Shown piece by piece: positions 48,412-59,511 of a DNA stretch of 64,000 nt (the stretch's first letter is position 1; each line of letters opens with the position of its first letter). The DNA is from Centrapalus pauciflorus. Taxonomy: Eukaryota; Streptophyta; Magnoliopsida; Asterales; Asteraceae. Under the pieces are notes generated by a model. The model saw nothing but the letters and a program-made list of their open reading frames with translations, was not told where the DNA came from and did not search any database. The DNA is taken from positions 572,494-636,493 of the forward strand of contig JAANYP010002985.1 in assembly GCA_020465985.1 (NCBI GenBank), written 5' to 3'. A program made the position numbers and the translations under genes.

Positions 48412-51294
48412 ATCACGGGGAACCCAAGCCATAACTGACTTGGTTATACCATTCTCGTCCACATACTTAAACTCTTTCAAATACCCATCTCGCCTTTCAG
48501 GTGACTTGGGTCTTTGAACTGGAGTTTGTTGTGGTGCTGAGTGATTTAAGTTCACTCTTTGCCTTTGAGTAGGCATTTGCTGTGGAGCTCTTGAATAATT
48601 ACGATTATAATTCATTTCAGACTGATATCCCTGAGCTCTACCCGGTGTGTGATGTCTAACAGGAGTGTGTGACCTAACCGGAGTGTAAGCTCTGCTAGGT
48701 GTTGTGCTCCTATATTGTTGTTGTGGTCCAGACCTAGATTGATTAATGACTCGATTTGGTGAATTAGTCCTAATCACTTCTTTTGGTCCACCGTTCACCG
48801 GTATTTGTTTCACAGCCGGTTTTGGTGTAGCTTGCACGGTTTTCTCGGTACTCTGAGAACTACTAGTACTCGCAACACTTGTAGAAGGCTTAGCTTGTTC
48901 TGGCTTCCCTGTCTTAGGTGTAATGTCTACTTTCCTATGCGGACAGTTAGAAGCAACGTGCCCCCTTTCGTGACATCTAAAGCAAGACATTTTGTCAATA
49001 GACTTCTTGTGTGTGCCCTTTGACTTAGGTGTCTCACTAGTGTCTGGTTCTTTTGGTTCATCTATAGTGACTGGTGCATCATCTTGATCATTAAAATCAA
49101 TTTTGTGTTTTCCTACAGGTGTATCACTAGAGGAAGGCACAAATTTGACATTCTTAATCTTGACATTAGTATCAGTCACCTTAGGTGTATTTTCCTTTAC
49201 AGGTTCAGACACTGGTTCCGGTATTTCCTCTAAGTCTACTGATTTCTCAGTTTTCTCCTGAGGTTGAGGCACATAGTTGTCATTAAAAGGCGGAGGACTC
49301 TCATGATATCCTAGACCTACAGGCTTTTTAGATTGACGTTGAGCATCTAAAATTTTCCCTAGGTTAAGACTTGAGTTCCTAAGCTTTTCAAGTTTACTAT
49401 TTGCCTCAGCTACCTTCACCTTAGACTCAGCTAGCTCTATGTCTTTGGTTTTCAGCTTCTTGGTTAATGCCTCAACATGTTCATACATGAGTTCTAACCT
49501 AACACACTGTTCGCTCAGTTTGTCCTTTAGAACTATAACATCTTGTGCATCAGCCTTAAGCTTATCCCTAAGATCTTGCTTTATATCAATCAGGCTAGCA
49601 TTATCTGATTTTAAAGATTCATTTTGAGCAGATATATTTTGATGCGATTCTAGTACTAAATTTAACCTATCGCTAGAAGTAGCACATAAAACACACAATT
49701 CATGGAAAAGAGAGAAATTCAGACTTACCTTTGTATGATCTGATTCTACGTTGGCCATCTGAGCGGCAAACTCCAAAATCGTCTGATCATCCGACTTCTC
49801 CACCCACATCAGACTGCTTTCTTTTTGACTGCTGTCCCCTGTGTTCTGCTCTGCTCCTTCACATCCACTCTTAGTCACTTCAGCCATAAAGGCTCTAGCG
49901 TTCGTTTCTGGATGTGTACTCCAGTCATAAGTACCGTCTAGCTGTCTGTCTGATGTGACGTTAGATAACAGACCAGCTATGTTTGCTTGATTGGTTGAAG
50001 TACTGGGAAGATATCGCTGTTGTGATTGGTGTTGATATTGTCCATGATTCTGATTCTGCCCTTGGTAATTCTCTACCTTCGGTCTCTGACACTCTCTGGC
50101 GAAGTGTCCTAACCCTTGACAGTTGTAGCATTTTACTTTGGACTTATCAAAGCCAATCCTGTTGTTACTCATATTCAGATTTCTTCCCGTCCGTTTGATG
50201 AATCGCTTAACCCGTTGAGTTACCATGGCCAGTTGCCATTGGAGATCCATCTCTTCAAGGTCATCAGGGTCTACCTGATCGTAATCCTCATCCCAGAGTG
50301 CAGGATCGTTGATCTTACCCTGAACACAATTTCCATATGCGGCCACGAATGAAGCCAATAGATTTAGATGGTCTTCAGCCGATTTAGCGCTCATAGGCAT
50401 CTTAGAATAACCCTGAGATGTAGATGTCGGTGTAGCCTGACGTTGCTGTTCTTCTGGTCTACTAAACCCTAAGAAAGCTCTACTCTGTGCGTCCTCTGGC
50501 TCAGCTGGTGACGATGTTTCTCCCGAGAAGAAGGCTGTGGCTGTCTTCATTTCGGCTGCCACTGAAGGTTTTGATTTTCTGAAATACATTGCTGGATTTT
50601 GAACTTGTTCATAGTCCGTTTCTGCCTTCAATAACTCAAAATGATACGCCCTCAGCGTTACCACCACATTCTCCAGAGTTAGAGTATAGTATTTATCCTC
50701 ATCATGCTTAATCAAGGCCACATACATTGCCCATTTGGCCGGTAAAGCATCCAGAAGCTTATTATTCTTTTCAGTGTCACTATACTCAATATCATGACTG
50801 TCTAATTCAGTCAGCAGATGATAGAAACGCGTGATAGTGTCCTCCAGCTTTTCATCCTTCAATGCCTTGAAGATAGCGAACTGCTGCTTGAGCATCTCCA
50901 TACGTTTTCTTCTAACCCTCGGTTTACCCTCACATCTTTTTTCCAATGCCTCCCACAGCTCTTTTGCTGTCTTCTGATTTCGGAAAGTGTGTAGAATGTC
51001 ATGAGGTAACGCCATTCTGATGATAGCGTAAGCACGATTCTTAGCTTCAAACAGCTTTTTGTCATCATCCTTCATTTTAGAATAAGGAACAACTTTTTGT
51101 CGTCCCTCGATCTCAGCTGTCGGTGGAATGTATCCTTCGTCGACACATATCCACATTCGCATATCGTTAAAACGCGCGAAGTCGGCAAACCGATCCTTCC
51201 ACCAGTAGTAATCTTCAAGTTTCATCAATTTTGGCGGAGTATTTGCTTTTCCGACCTCGTGATCCATCTCCAGAAACCGTTGTAGACTTGTCAT
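48406..51294 (-). CDS. gag: Gag polyprotein of SIRE-like copy B
   Basis: 962 aa, intact and collinear with copy A (958 aa). UBN2-type core, CCHC knuckle CYNCQGLGHFARECQ, coiled coil, second knuckle CFRCHERGHVASNC, and basic Pro/Gln/Ser tail ending VPRDN. A small insertion (around QKESSL) accounts for the length difference. The stop TAA is in frame with pol and sits in the same ACTAACC motif as in copy A. The donor-like AAG/GTAAGT lies at codon VESDHTK/VSL. Confidence 0.93.
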   Translation of the reverse strand: MTSLQRFLEMDHEVGKANTPPKLMKLEDYYWWKDRFADFARFNDMRMWICVDEGYIPPTAEIEGRQKVVPYSKMKDDDKKLFEAKNRAYAIIRMALPHDILHTFRNQKTAKELWEALEKRCEGKPRVRRKRMEMLKQQFAIFKALKDEKLEDTITRFYHLLTELDSHDIEYSDTEKNNKLLDALPAKWAMYVALIKHDEDKYYTLTLENVVVTLRAYHFELLKAETDYEQVQNPAMYFRKSKPSVAAEMKTATAFFSGETSSPAEPEDAQSRAFLGFSRPEEQQRQATPTSTSQGYSKMPMSAKSAEDHLNLLASFVAAYGNCVQGKINDPALWDEDYDQVDPDDLEEMDLQWQLAMVTQRVKRFIKRTGRNLNMSNNRIGFDKSKVKCYNCQGLGHFARECQRPKVENYQGQNQNHGQYQHQSQQRYLPSTSTNQANIAGLLSNVTSDRQLDGTYDWSTHPETNARAFMAEVTKSGCEGAEQNTGDSSQKESSLMWVEKSDDQTILEFAAQMANVESDHTKVSLNFSLFHELCVLCATSSDRLNLVLESHQNISAQNESLKSDNASLIDIKQDLRDKLKADAQDVIVLKDKLSEQCVRLELMYEHVEALTKKLKTKDIELAESKVKVAEANSKLEKLRNSSLNLGKILDAQRQSKKPVGLGYHESPPPFNDNYVPQPQEKTEKSVDLEEIPEPVSEPVKENTPKVTDTNVKIKNVKFVPSSSDTPVGKHKIDFNDQDDAPVTIDEPKEPDTSETPKSKGTHKKSIDKMSCFRCHERGHVASNCPHRKVDITPKTGKPEQAKPSTSVASTSSSQSTEKTVQATPKPAVKQIPVNGGPKEVIRTNSPNRVINQSRSGPQQQYRSTTPSRAYTPVRSHTPVRHHTPGRAQGYQSEMNYNRNYSRAPQQMPTQRQRVNLNHSAPQQTPVQRPKSPERRDGYLKEFKYVDENGITKSVMAWVPRDN
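49723..49728 (-). promoter_or_regulatory. Candidate 5' splice site within gag, copy B
   Basis: Minus strand GTAAGT after AAG, the full plant donor consensus, at the same codon as the copy A site. The distance to the acceptor at 48385 is 1344 nt, exactly as in copy A and divisible by three. Confidence 0.5.
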
Positions 51295-51931
51295 TGTTTC
51301 AAAGATAATTGAATTTTAACTTAATTAATTTAATTCGAAATTAATTTAAATTGATTCTCTCGAATTTAGGTAAATTCGAAACTAATTAAATTCAAATCTA
51401 TTTGGAATTAAATTCGAGTTAAGTGTTTAAATCCAATTAAAGTCGAAAGTGATGAAAAAGTCGAAGGTCTTCAAAGTCGAATGTCCAGGTAAACTCGAAC
51501 ACTACTCAAACTCGAAACCCAGATAAACTCGAATCCCCCCATTCGACTTTAGTGCAAAGCCGAAGCCTAAAGTAAATTCGAAACGTCCAAACTTGAAACC
51601 ACTTTTTTTAGGAAACTCGAAAGGAGCGTATTTTGGTCAAACTCGAGGATGAGCAAACCCCTAATTTCACCTTAACAAAGTCGAGCGCCACAAATTCGAG
51701 AAACGGCTAATACCTCGATTTTTTCACGTTTTTCAGATTAAATCAATATTTTTACAAGTAATAATATTGATTTTGATCAAAAATGTGAACTACAACAAAG
51801 TATTTCCCGGATTCCAATTTGATAAGCTCGAAAAATCCAAAAACAAGTGTGATTAATCGTCAAAAAGCGTCAAGAAACCTAGGATGTATCTTTATGAACA
51901 CGAAGAACACCCCTTACGCTCTGATACCACT
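51295..51931 (-). other. Leader and primer-binding site of copy B
   Basis: Non-coding leader with about twenty TCGAA/TCGAG words (51350-51720). Primer site at 51918-51929, TGGTATCAGAGC on the minus strand, two bases inside the LTR end. Confidence 0.85.
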
Positions 51932-52595
51932 TGTAAGGTCTTGCACTAACGGATCTATCCAGACGCGACACCATCCAACCAGTGCGGAATCCTCGTTAGC
52001 GGCTTGACGGATATAACACTCACACGGAACACGGAGACTACCACAACGCTGTACGATCGACCACGAACGAACCTACGTAATGATTCTCTCCGAAAACACT
52101 CACTATCAGCTGATAAACTCGAGATCGCCTTTTGCTAATTACTCACACGAATTCTGCAAAAGTCCCTAATAATTCGAGTTAATCCCTAATTATAGAGGCT
52201 CATTCGAATTTGTCATGGGCCAAACTCGAATCAGGCCCAAGGCCCATTCGAATTTGTCCCCTTGACAATCTCGAATCTGCCTTATAGTGCACATTCGAAT
52301 TTACTATAAATTCGAATGTCATCTAATGATGAATTCGAATTTATTCTAAATTCGAATTTCACATTATAAACTTATATTTGAACTTATGTTTTAACTTATG
52401 TTTGAATTTATCTTTGAACTTTATGTTTGAACTTCTTGTAATACATTACATCAAGTTCAAACATACAATCAATAACTATCAAACATATATAAACACATAT
52501 ATCAAACACTCGTTAATATTCAATACTTTGCAATATCACTTGAACCAAAATGCTAATACACTTAGATTGCTATCGTCACACAGGGTGTACCAACA
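51932..52595 (-). repeat. 5' LTR (664 bp) of copy B
   Basis: Minus strand TGTTGGTACACCC...CAAGACCTTACA, same family as the LTRs of copy A but visibly more diverged. The target repeat beside it would be ATATA (52596-52600); the other side is lost. Confidence 0.9.
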
Positions 52596-53008
52596 ATATA
52601 TATAACTGAATTAATTATCAAGAAAGATGATATTATAGTTTGTTAAACTTACGGATTGTTATCCAAATATTTGTATTGCATACCACATATTATTAAGTAC
52701 TCCTGTCACGGTAACTTCGATTGAAAGAAGCTTTTCAAAACTAAAATTATTAAAAAATTATTTGAAATCAACAATGTCACAAGAAAATGTTGAATGGTTT
52801 GGTCATGTTATGTATTGAGAAAGACATGTTGGACAATATCGATCTTGATATGCTTATTAGATTTTGCATCTAAAAATGCTCGAAGGGGAAAACTTTTATG
52901 AATTTTTTTTGCAATGGCAGGTTGAAATGTTTTAAAGATTTGAGATTAACAATGGTGAAGTAAGGTCACCATTATCAAATTGTAAGTTTCTTTTACGGTT
53001 TTTCTTAT

Positions 53009-53079
<71 letters not shown>

Positions 53080-53135
53080 AGAGGGTCCATTTTAAGTTTT
53101 TGCCCTGGACGCCAAAAATGATAGGAACGGCCCTG
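52596..53135 (+). mobile_element. 3' tail of a hAT (Tip100-like) DNA transposon
   Basis: Contains a decayed transposase end (52650-52900), a (TA)n run at about 53012-53076, and a terminal inverted repeat whose minus-strand reading is CAGGGCCGTTCCTATC, ending at 53135. The copia copy B interrupts it on the left, so the rest of the element is missing. Confidence 0.7.
52650..52900 (+). pseudogene. hAT transposase C-terminal dimerisation domain, decayed
   Basis: Translating with frame changes gives pieces characteristic of Tip100/ZMYM1-like hAT transposases: VTVTSIERSF-like sequence near 52705, then KLLKNYLKSTMSQE-like near 52750, then IEKDMLDNIDLDMLI (52817-52861) and a final SKNARRG-like piece near 52880. 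The transposase would cut and paste the element in the nucleus. Several stops and at least one frameshift; no long open frame. Identified from motif order by eye. Confidence 0.65.
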
Positions 53136-53452
53136 CTTGCAGCTCAATCAATAAGAAACCAAATGACGAGTAACCCTTTTTTTAACCATATAACTACTAG
53201 ACAACGAATAAGCATTGTAAGACCCCAAAAATTTGTAAAACAACTTAATAATGATTATTTTAACATAAGAAATGATTAATTAAATGTTTGAGTGTAATAT
53301 CATTATGCTAGTTTGGGCATTATGGTTTACTTGTTTGATAAAATGAAATTGAAAGAAATGTTGGAAAGGGGGTATTTGGGTGTGTGAGGTAAGTGGGAGG
53401 GGCAAAGGTGGCCAAAGGCCAAACCTTCCCCTTCTTCCTCTTGAAATCGTCC

Positions 53453-53453
<1 letters not shown>

Positions 53454-53506
<53 letters not shown>
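53454..53506. repeat. (CA)n microsatellite
   Basis: About 53 bp of CA. The other plus-strand family Y LTR has a (CA)n at the same place (17716-17755), so the tract is part of the LTR. Confidence 0.95.
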
Positions 53507-53508
<2 letters not shown>

Positions 53509-55499
53509 TGCATTTTGGAAAAGAAGAGAAGAAAGAAAGAAGAAATTTGGGTTTGGAAGGGGTTTGATCAAAGATCGAAGGATTGAAGCTCACAAAATCA
53601 AATTTTGTATCATCATTGAAGGTATAATCACCTCATTTATTCCTCTTCTTCATTTTCTCTCTATTCCTCCATTTTTGGAGATGAAACTCAAAATGGGTTT
53701 ATGTTGAGTTGTTTAGTAAAGGCTCCAATATTTTAGTATGTTGTTATATGATCGAAATGAGGTCATAATACGCAACTACATTGATAGTTTGTGTTAGTTT
53801 TGGTTTGAACCCAATCTAGGGCTCAAATGAGCTCCAATGAGTTATGGATTTGAGTTTAATGTTTTAGTAAGATAAATATTCTCAATCTTGATCCAAATAT
53901 GTTAAATATCGATATGGAATTGAATGGAATTTAGTAGAAGCTCATTTGGAGCATTGAAGAGATGATTTGGGTTTTAACCCATTTATGATCTCAAAAGAGT
54001 TCATATGAACCAATTGATGATCTTTTATGTTTTCATGTGTTGGAAGGGTATAAAATGGCCAAAAGGTGTTATATTAGTGATTTCATGTATTGGTTGGCGG
54101 TTAAACGCGAGCAAAGGCTCAAGTTGGTGTTTTAAGCCTAAACCGCACACCAAGTGTTCGGTGAAATGCCACAATGAGTTCTTAATCATTGTTGGGTTGA
54201 ATTTAAAGTTTGAATATAATATGAATGCCTAAAAATAGCCTAAATATGTCAAATATTGCTATGGAATTGATTAGGATTGAATGCAAGCTCAATTGGAGCT
54301 TGGTGTTGTCGATTGGAGTTTTCGGTCATTTTAGGACTCGATTGGAGTTCGTATGAGTTCCATGGAATCATGGAATGTTATGAAATGATTCTAATATGTT
54401 TAGATGTGTTAAAGTGACCTTAATATGCTATAAATATTGTTGGTAAAGTCCATCCAAAGTTACAAAAATGTTTATGGAGGTTTTGGGGAGTTAGAGTGCA
54501 CTTATAACTTGAAAATGTGCAGAGCTGGGAACAGCAGGGGGGTCGCGGCACGACCTACGCCCTGGTCGCGGCCTCACCACCTTTCTGTCCCAAAAATGAA
54601 TTTTTCTTGGTGATGCTTGGGTCTTATACTTGCAATGCACCTCTAAATTAATTGTTTAAAGGGTTTGAGGGCCTTTGATAGATTCCGGAACTTCTAAGAC
54701 CTCATATGAACTTAGTACTTTTGGTTTAATAACCCAATACCCTTATCGCACTCTTAAGGGCTTACCTTGTGTTCGGGGGCTTACGTGTACGCTTTATGGA
54801 TGCTTATAGGTGAATTGAGTCGAAAGGGGCTTAATCGCAAGTCCTAGCCATCTTTGGGGCTATTGTAACATCTTTGAAAGGCTTGGAAATCTTACTAAAT
54901 CAATCACTGTGAGTTCTAGGACTAGTGTAAAAGAATGATTACATGTTAATTGTTGTTTGTGTCTTTGTTGATAACATGATATGTGACCTTGCATAATAAC
55001 ATGCTAATTAATATCATGCATTTGATATGATATGCCTAAATGTTTATTTGCATGAATAATATGGAATGAAATGTGATGACACGTGACAGATGACCTCATC
55101 GGTCTAACAAGTCATTTATGTGGTAATGATTAACCATTGAGATGAATGTATGATAATCCCAAGTTGTAAATGGGGTCACTCATCGTGACACTTTGATTAG
55201 TTATAATCTGTGGGCAAAGACTATTCGGTAGGCTTATTAGAGATTATTAAATGGCCTTGATGATATATTAAAACCTTTATACGGTTAGTTGGATCACGTA
55301 GGTGGTCATTCATAAATGGTTAGTTGGGCCACATTGATGACCACTCTTGAAGGGTCATGTGACCCACTACAGATTCTAATGAGGCTCTTGGGACCTCGGC
55401 TTTGGTTAGACTCATATGGATGTCCAGGACTTATTCTCAGTCTATTGTAGATGTGGAAAGCCCAATGTACACGATGTAGGTGGTGCTTAGTGTACTTGA

Positions 55500-55830
55500 C
55501 TCATTGTTGGACAACCACTCCCGTTCCAATTTGGGGTAGATGTGGTTGTGTATGTATGTGTGTATGTAACTTGTTGGGAACCACTCCTGTGATCAATCGG
55601 GGTAGACGTGGCCAATTACATATACATGAACATATTGTTTGTGTGGGGATCCGTCATGTGAGGACAGCAACGGGCCGCCTTTGTGTGTCAGGCGATGATG
55701 ATCTCACACGTTGGGCTGCAAGCATGGTCGGGCTGGAAGCCCCGATAAGTGTTGCAGAATGCGAGGACAGCAACGGGCCGCCTTTGTGTGATGGGCGATG
55801 ATGATCTAACACGTTGGGCTGCAAGCATGT
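55500..55830 (+). repeat. Local duplications inside the family Y LTR
   Basis: Two imperfect pairs. One is about 70 bp around AACCACTCC.GT......GGGGTAGA.GTGG (55510 and 55580). The other is about 67 bp, GAGGACAGCAACGGGCCGCC to GTTGGGCTGCAAGCATG, at 55660 and 55763 (period 103). Confidence 0.8.
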
Positions 55831-56061
55831 CTTGGCAACACTTGTGTTGTGGTGTCATTAGTAGTTTGTAATTGGTGACGTAACGGGCCACCTGCGGGTG
55901 ATGATAACTAAATGTTACAGGATGCTACTATGACCATATGGTTCCCTACCTTGACCGGATTAGCCCGGATGGGTGAAGTGGATACCAAGGATTGTGAATA
56001 TTTTTCCCCACATTGACCCGGCTGGGCCGGGCGGTGAAAGTGAAATTTTATGATTGTTTAA

Positions 56062-57087
56062 TAGGCATGGCAAAAAAATCCGAACCCGATGGGGAATCCG
56101 ATATCCAACCCCGATTTGACCGGGGAAAACCCGAGTTGACCGGGGATGGGGACGGGTTCGGGGAATCCCTGACATAAAAAAGTCGGGTGCGGGGACGGGA
56201 CGGGGCGGGGCGGGTAATCCCCGTAATTCGATAAAATAAGTAAATTTCAGGGTTTTTTCCCCTTACCAACCCACCGCCCACGACAACCAAAAGCAGAGAA
56301 GCCCATTTCTTTTTTTTTTTCCCTTCCTGCTTTCTCATTCCTAAGTCCTAACCCTAGAAGCCATCTCATTTGCTCACTTCCTCTCCTGATCCTCACGACC
56401 TCACTTCCTCATATCTCCATCCCCGGTCAACTCGCCCACGTTGACGTCCCACGCACAACAGCACCGTTGACGTCCTCCCACGGCAGCAGCAGCTCCTCGC
56501 ATCGTAGCACCATCCGGCGCACAGCAGCAGTGCGGCGCACAACAGAAGCCGTGACTTCTGGTTCAATCTTTTTTCGTATCTCTTGGACTCTTAGATTCAA
56601 AATACATTTGATTTGTGTGGTTTGTTTAACTTGAAGAACTTAGCATAAATGTTGTCTCTCATCTGCTCGTTTTTTATGAAAATTTATTTGATTTGTGTTA
56701 AATTTGACTTGTGACTAAACCATCATTTTTTATGAAAATTTATTTAATTTGTGTTAAATTTGACTTGTGACCAAACCAACCTTTTGTTCGTTAATATTGA
56801 AGTTAAAATAGGAAAACAAAATGTTGTTCAGTCATAAATTAAAACCACTTAAATGGCAGGAAAGTTTAGTTGCTACGCGTATTTCACTATTTTATGTCAA
56901 TTCATTTAGCTTTTTTAAACAAATGTCAAAAGGTGAATTTACCCGAAAACCCGACGGGGATCCCCGAACCCCGACGGGGGCGGGATGGGATGAGAAGTTT
57001 AATCCCCTCCGGGGATGGGGCCGGGGATAGTAAGTCGGGGACGGGAAATGGGGTCCCCACCCCGAACCCGCCCCATTGCCATGCCTA
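56062..57087. mobile_element. Non-autonomous hAT element (1026 bp) with 8-bp target repeat
   Basis: Ends TAGGCATGGCAA... and ...TTGCCATGCCTA form terminal inverted repeats, extended by GC-rich subterminal CCCGA.CCCG..GGGG words on both sides. Flanked by perfect 8-bp repeats TTGTTTAA at 56054-56061 and 57088-57095; an 8-bp repeat is diagnostic of hAT. No transposase inside. Its G+C content at the ends contrasts strongly with the surroundings. Confidence 0.92.
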
Positions 57088-57465
57088 TTGTTTAATGTTG
57101 AAAAAGTCTTTAGCCCTCGGACAGGGACACATATTGTGGGATAGCGTAGAGATCGCATATTCGTTATGGGACACCATTAGTCCTCAATGAGGATGAGGTG
57201 ACCCCCACTGTAACTTAGCAATTGTCATCATTGGCCTTGATGTTTTGGTTGATAGGAAATACGTGTTGGATAGACATAATTATTGTGTATTTGTTATTTA
57301 TATTAATATTAGAATTCACTAAACAACTTTTGTTGTTTACCCTTTAGTAGTTAACCTTTTTACAGGTTTTGGAGACATCGCGCCGGAAGTATTCCGACTT
57401 CCTTGTTTTAAAGATAGTAGATTCGAGACCAACTGTATCGCCTATACGAGAAGGGCCATGTTCCA

Positions 57466-58436
57466 AACGTTTATATGAGTTCGAATTGGGAAATGATTGC
57501 GAAAATAACTGATTTGTTAAAGGTTTTTAAAGACGCAACAACTTTCTTATCGGGTGTATATTATCCTACTAGCCCTTTGGTTCTAAATCAAATTTTTATG
57601 TTGGCTTCCAAACTAAATGATTTTGAATTTGAAGGCCAAGTATTTGAAAATTTTGGCAAAGCAATGAAAGAATTTTTTTTGAAATATATTAAGGAAAGCC
57701 CACCGGTTTTTACTTGTGCCGCCGCTTTAAACCCGACGGTAAATGTTGGTGGCGTGGAAACATTAATAGAAAGTATTGCATTTGTTTTTGGTTAACATGA
57801 AGATTTAATCGAGCCCAATTTTATCCAAAACCAAATAAACTATGTTAACAAATGTTTCCGGAAGTTATTTGATCTTTATATACGAAAATACAGTGCGGGT
57901 AATATAATACAAGAACAAATGAGGAGAGGGGAATCATCTAGTAGTAGAGGAACCGGGATATCGTTTTTTAACACACTTTTAAATTCCCAATCCAAACGAG
58001 CACGTATTACCACCACGAGTAGCGAGTTAGGAAACTATATTGCTAGTGATTTTATAAAGAATATGACGTATGAAGAGTTTTACAACCTTGATCTTTTGGC
58101 TTGGTGGAAAGAAAAGGAACCGGTTTTTCCGGTTCTAGCCGCCATGACTCGTAATTTACTAACTGTCAAAGCTTTCACGGTAGCTTCGGAATCCGCTTTT
58201 TCTGTTAGTGGCAGGTTATATCGCAGCGATCACTAGAATGTTGTATTTGTTTGAAGGATTATTTGAATGGAGCGGCTCGGGTGCAACATGTAACGACATT
58301 AGAAGATTCGATCGACGCCGACTTGGAAACAAATATACACAACGAAGAAGTTGAACTTGAAATATCACCTCCTAACGAAGAAGATATCGAAGACGACGAT
58401 GATTGTGAAACCGAATACCAAAAATTGGGGAAATAA
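57466..58436 (+). pseudogene. hAT transposase, N-terminally truncated
   Basis: Reads as the C-terminal half of an Ac/RICESLEEPER-type hAT transposase. From 57475 come NWEMIAKITDLLKVFKDATTF, SGVYYPTSP and the RNase-H-like/DUF4413 region; then EEFYNLDLLAWWKEKEPVFP (58069) and ASESAFSVSGR, the hAT dimerisation domain. An acidic tail follows (58300-58436). One in-frame TAA at 57793-57795, and a frameshift just before 58236 separating VSGRLYRS from CLKDYLNG. The BED zinc finger and N-terminal catalytic part are missing, so the copy is dead. Confidence 0.88.
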
Positions 58437-59190
58437 AAGAAATGAAAACACAACATTGTGAACCCGAAGATCTTGAATTTTAAGTTATCGTAATTTAAAT
58501 TTTTAGTTGTTGTAATTTGACTTTTTAGTGGTTTTAAACTTTTTATGTATTTTGAATTATAAGTTGTCGTGTTTTGAATTATAAGTTGTCATAATTTAAA
58601 TTTTTAGTTGATGTAATTTGACTTTTAATGGTTTTAAACTTTTTATCTATTTTGAATTTTAAGTTGTCGTAATTTGAATTATAAGTTATCGCAATTTAAA
58701 TTTTTAGTTATTCTAATTTGACTTTTTAGTGGTTTTAAACTTTTTATGTATTTATAATCAAATATTATATAAATATATGTTTGATTGGATTAAATATGTG
58801 TTTAACTTAATTTATAATTAATTATTAATTTACAAATCGTAATCATAAATTTAAATAAAAAAAAGAGCCCAAAAACTTAAATAAAATAAGCCCAAAAAAC
58901 ATATAAAAAAGAAGCCCAAATAATAAAAAAAAAAAAAAAAACTAGCCCAAAGCACAAACCCAAATGGCCAACATCTGGGGAAAAAAATGAAAATCGGTTT
59001 TTTAAAACCGGTTCACGAAAAATCTGGTTTTTTTTCTAGCTGGAGCCGGTTACATAGGATTGAAATATTTGGGTTGAAAACCGGTTGAGAACCGATCTGG
59101 TTTTTATAAAAACCGGTTTTTTCGGAGAAAAAACTGGACCGGATAGAATCCGATCCGAATCTGATTGGATCCGGCTTTTGTGCATCTCTA
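58437..59190 (+). mobile_element. 3' untranslated part and terminal repeat of the hAT element
   Basis: Three tandem units of about 100 bp (GACTTTTTAGTGGTTTTAAAC at 58519, 58620, 58720) with TTTAAGTTGTCGTAATTTGA words. An AAACCGG/CCGGTTTT-rich subterminal zone follows (58990-59120), then a terminus whose minus reading is TAGAGATGCACAAAAGCCGG at 59190. The 5' terminus of this element is absent. Confidence 0.65.
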
Positions 59191-59511
59191 AATAAAACTA
59201 ACAATATATCAGTCCAAACCCAAATATAAAGTGTCTATAATGAATTAGCCTAATAAATGAAGATTGACTACACATGTATTTTTAAATAATTTGTTAAATG
59301 AGTAACAAACTATTAGGTTTTGATATATTTCTTTAGATTTTGTGACAAATTTTTTTAAATGTTTATAATTTAAATAAACTAACAAGGATATTGGGGTCGA
59401 ACTTCAAAAATCATAAGGACCGAAATTTTTTTGATAATATACGTAACACGTAATATTAAAAAATTATCGGGGTCGTTTGACCCCCATAAAAGCACAATGC
59501 ATCTGCCCCTG
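59191..59511 (-). mobile_element. hAT (Tip100-like) end fragment
   Basis: Minus-strand end at 59511 reads CAGGGGCAGATGCATTGTGC, with a near-palindromic GGGGTCGTTTGACCCC just inside (59469-59485). No transposase is visible. Its left limit is uncertain. Confidence 0.45.

Larger units (their letters stand above)
45444..52595 (-). mobile_element. SIRE-like Ty1/copia element copy B, 3'-truncated
   Basis: Same family as 25902-39521 in opposite orientation. Present are the 5' LTR 51932-52595, primer site, leader, gag, and pol up to the first RNase H motif (DYGGCSL). The rest of RNase H, spacer, third ORF and 3' LTR are missing; the break abuts the end of a family X LTR. Confidence 0.93.
53216..57465 (+). 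mobile_element. Family Y LTR, plus strand, split by a hAT element
   Basis: Starts TGTAAGACCCCAAAAATT. Landmarks: GGTGGCCAAAGGCCAAAC (53406), (CA)n 53454-53506, TTGGTTTGAACCCAATC (about 53810), short duplications at 55500-55830, then, after the hAT insertion 56062-57087, GGATGAGGTGACCCC (57193) and a TTTTACAGG end-like block (57358). The right end is lost where a hAT transposase pseudogene begins near 57466. The 12880-14817 and 14818-41372 fragments were recognised from this copy. Confidence 0.65.

Noticed and set aside
53280..53707. Open frames with Cys-Val or His-Thr repeats
   Set aside because: Produced by the (CA)n tract inside the family Y LTR.
56048..57190. Several overlapping open frames in GC-rich DNA
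   Set aside because: They lie across the ends of the non-autonomous hAT element and show only Pro/Arg/Gly-rich translation of its terminal repeats.
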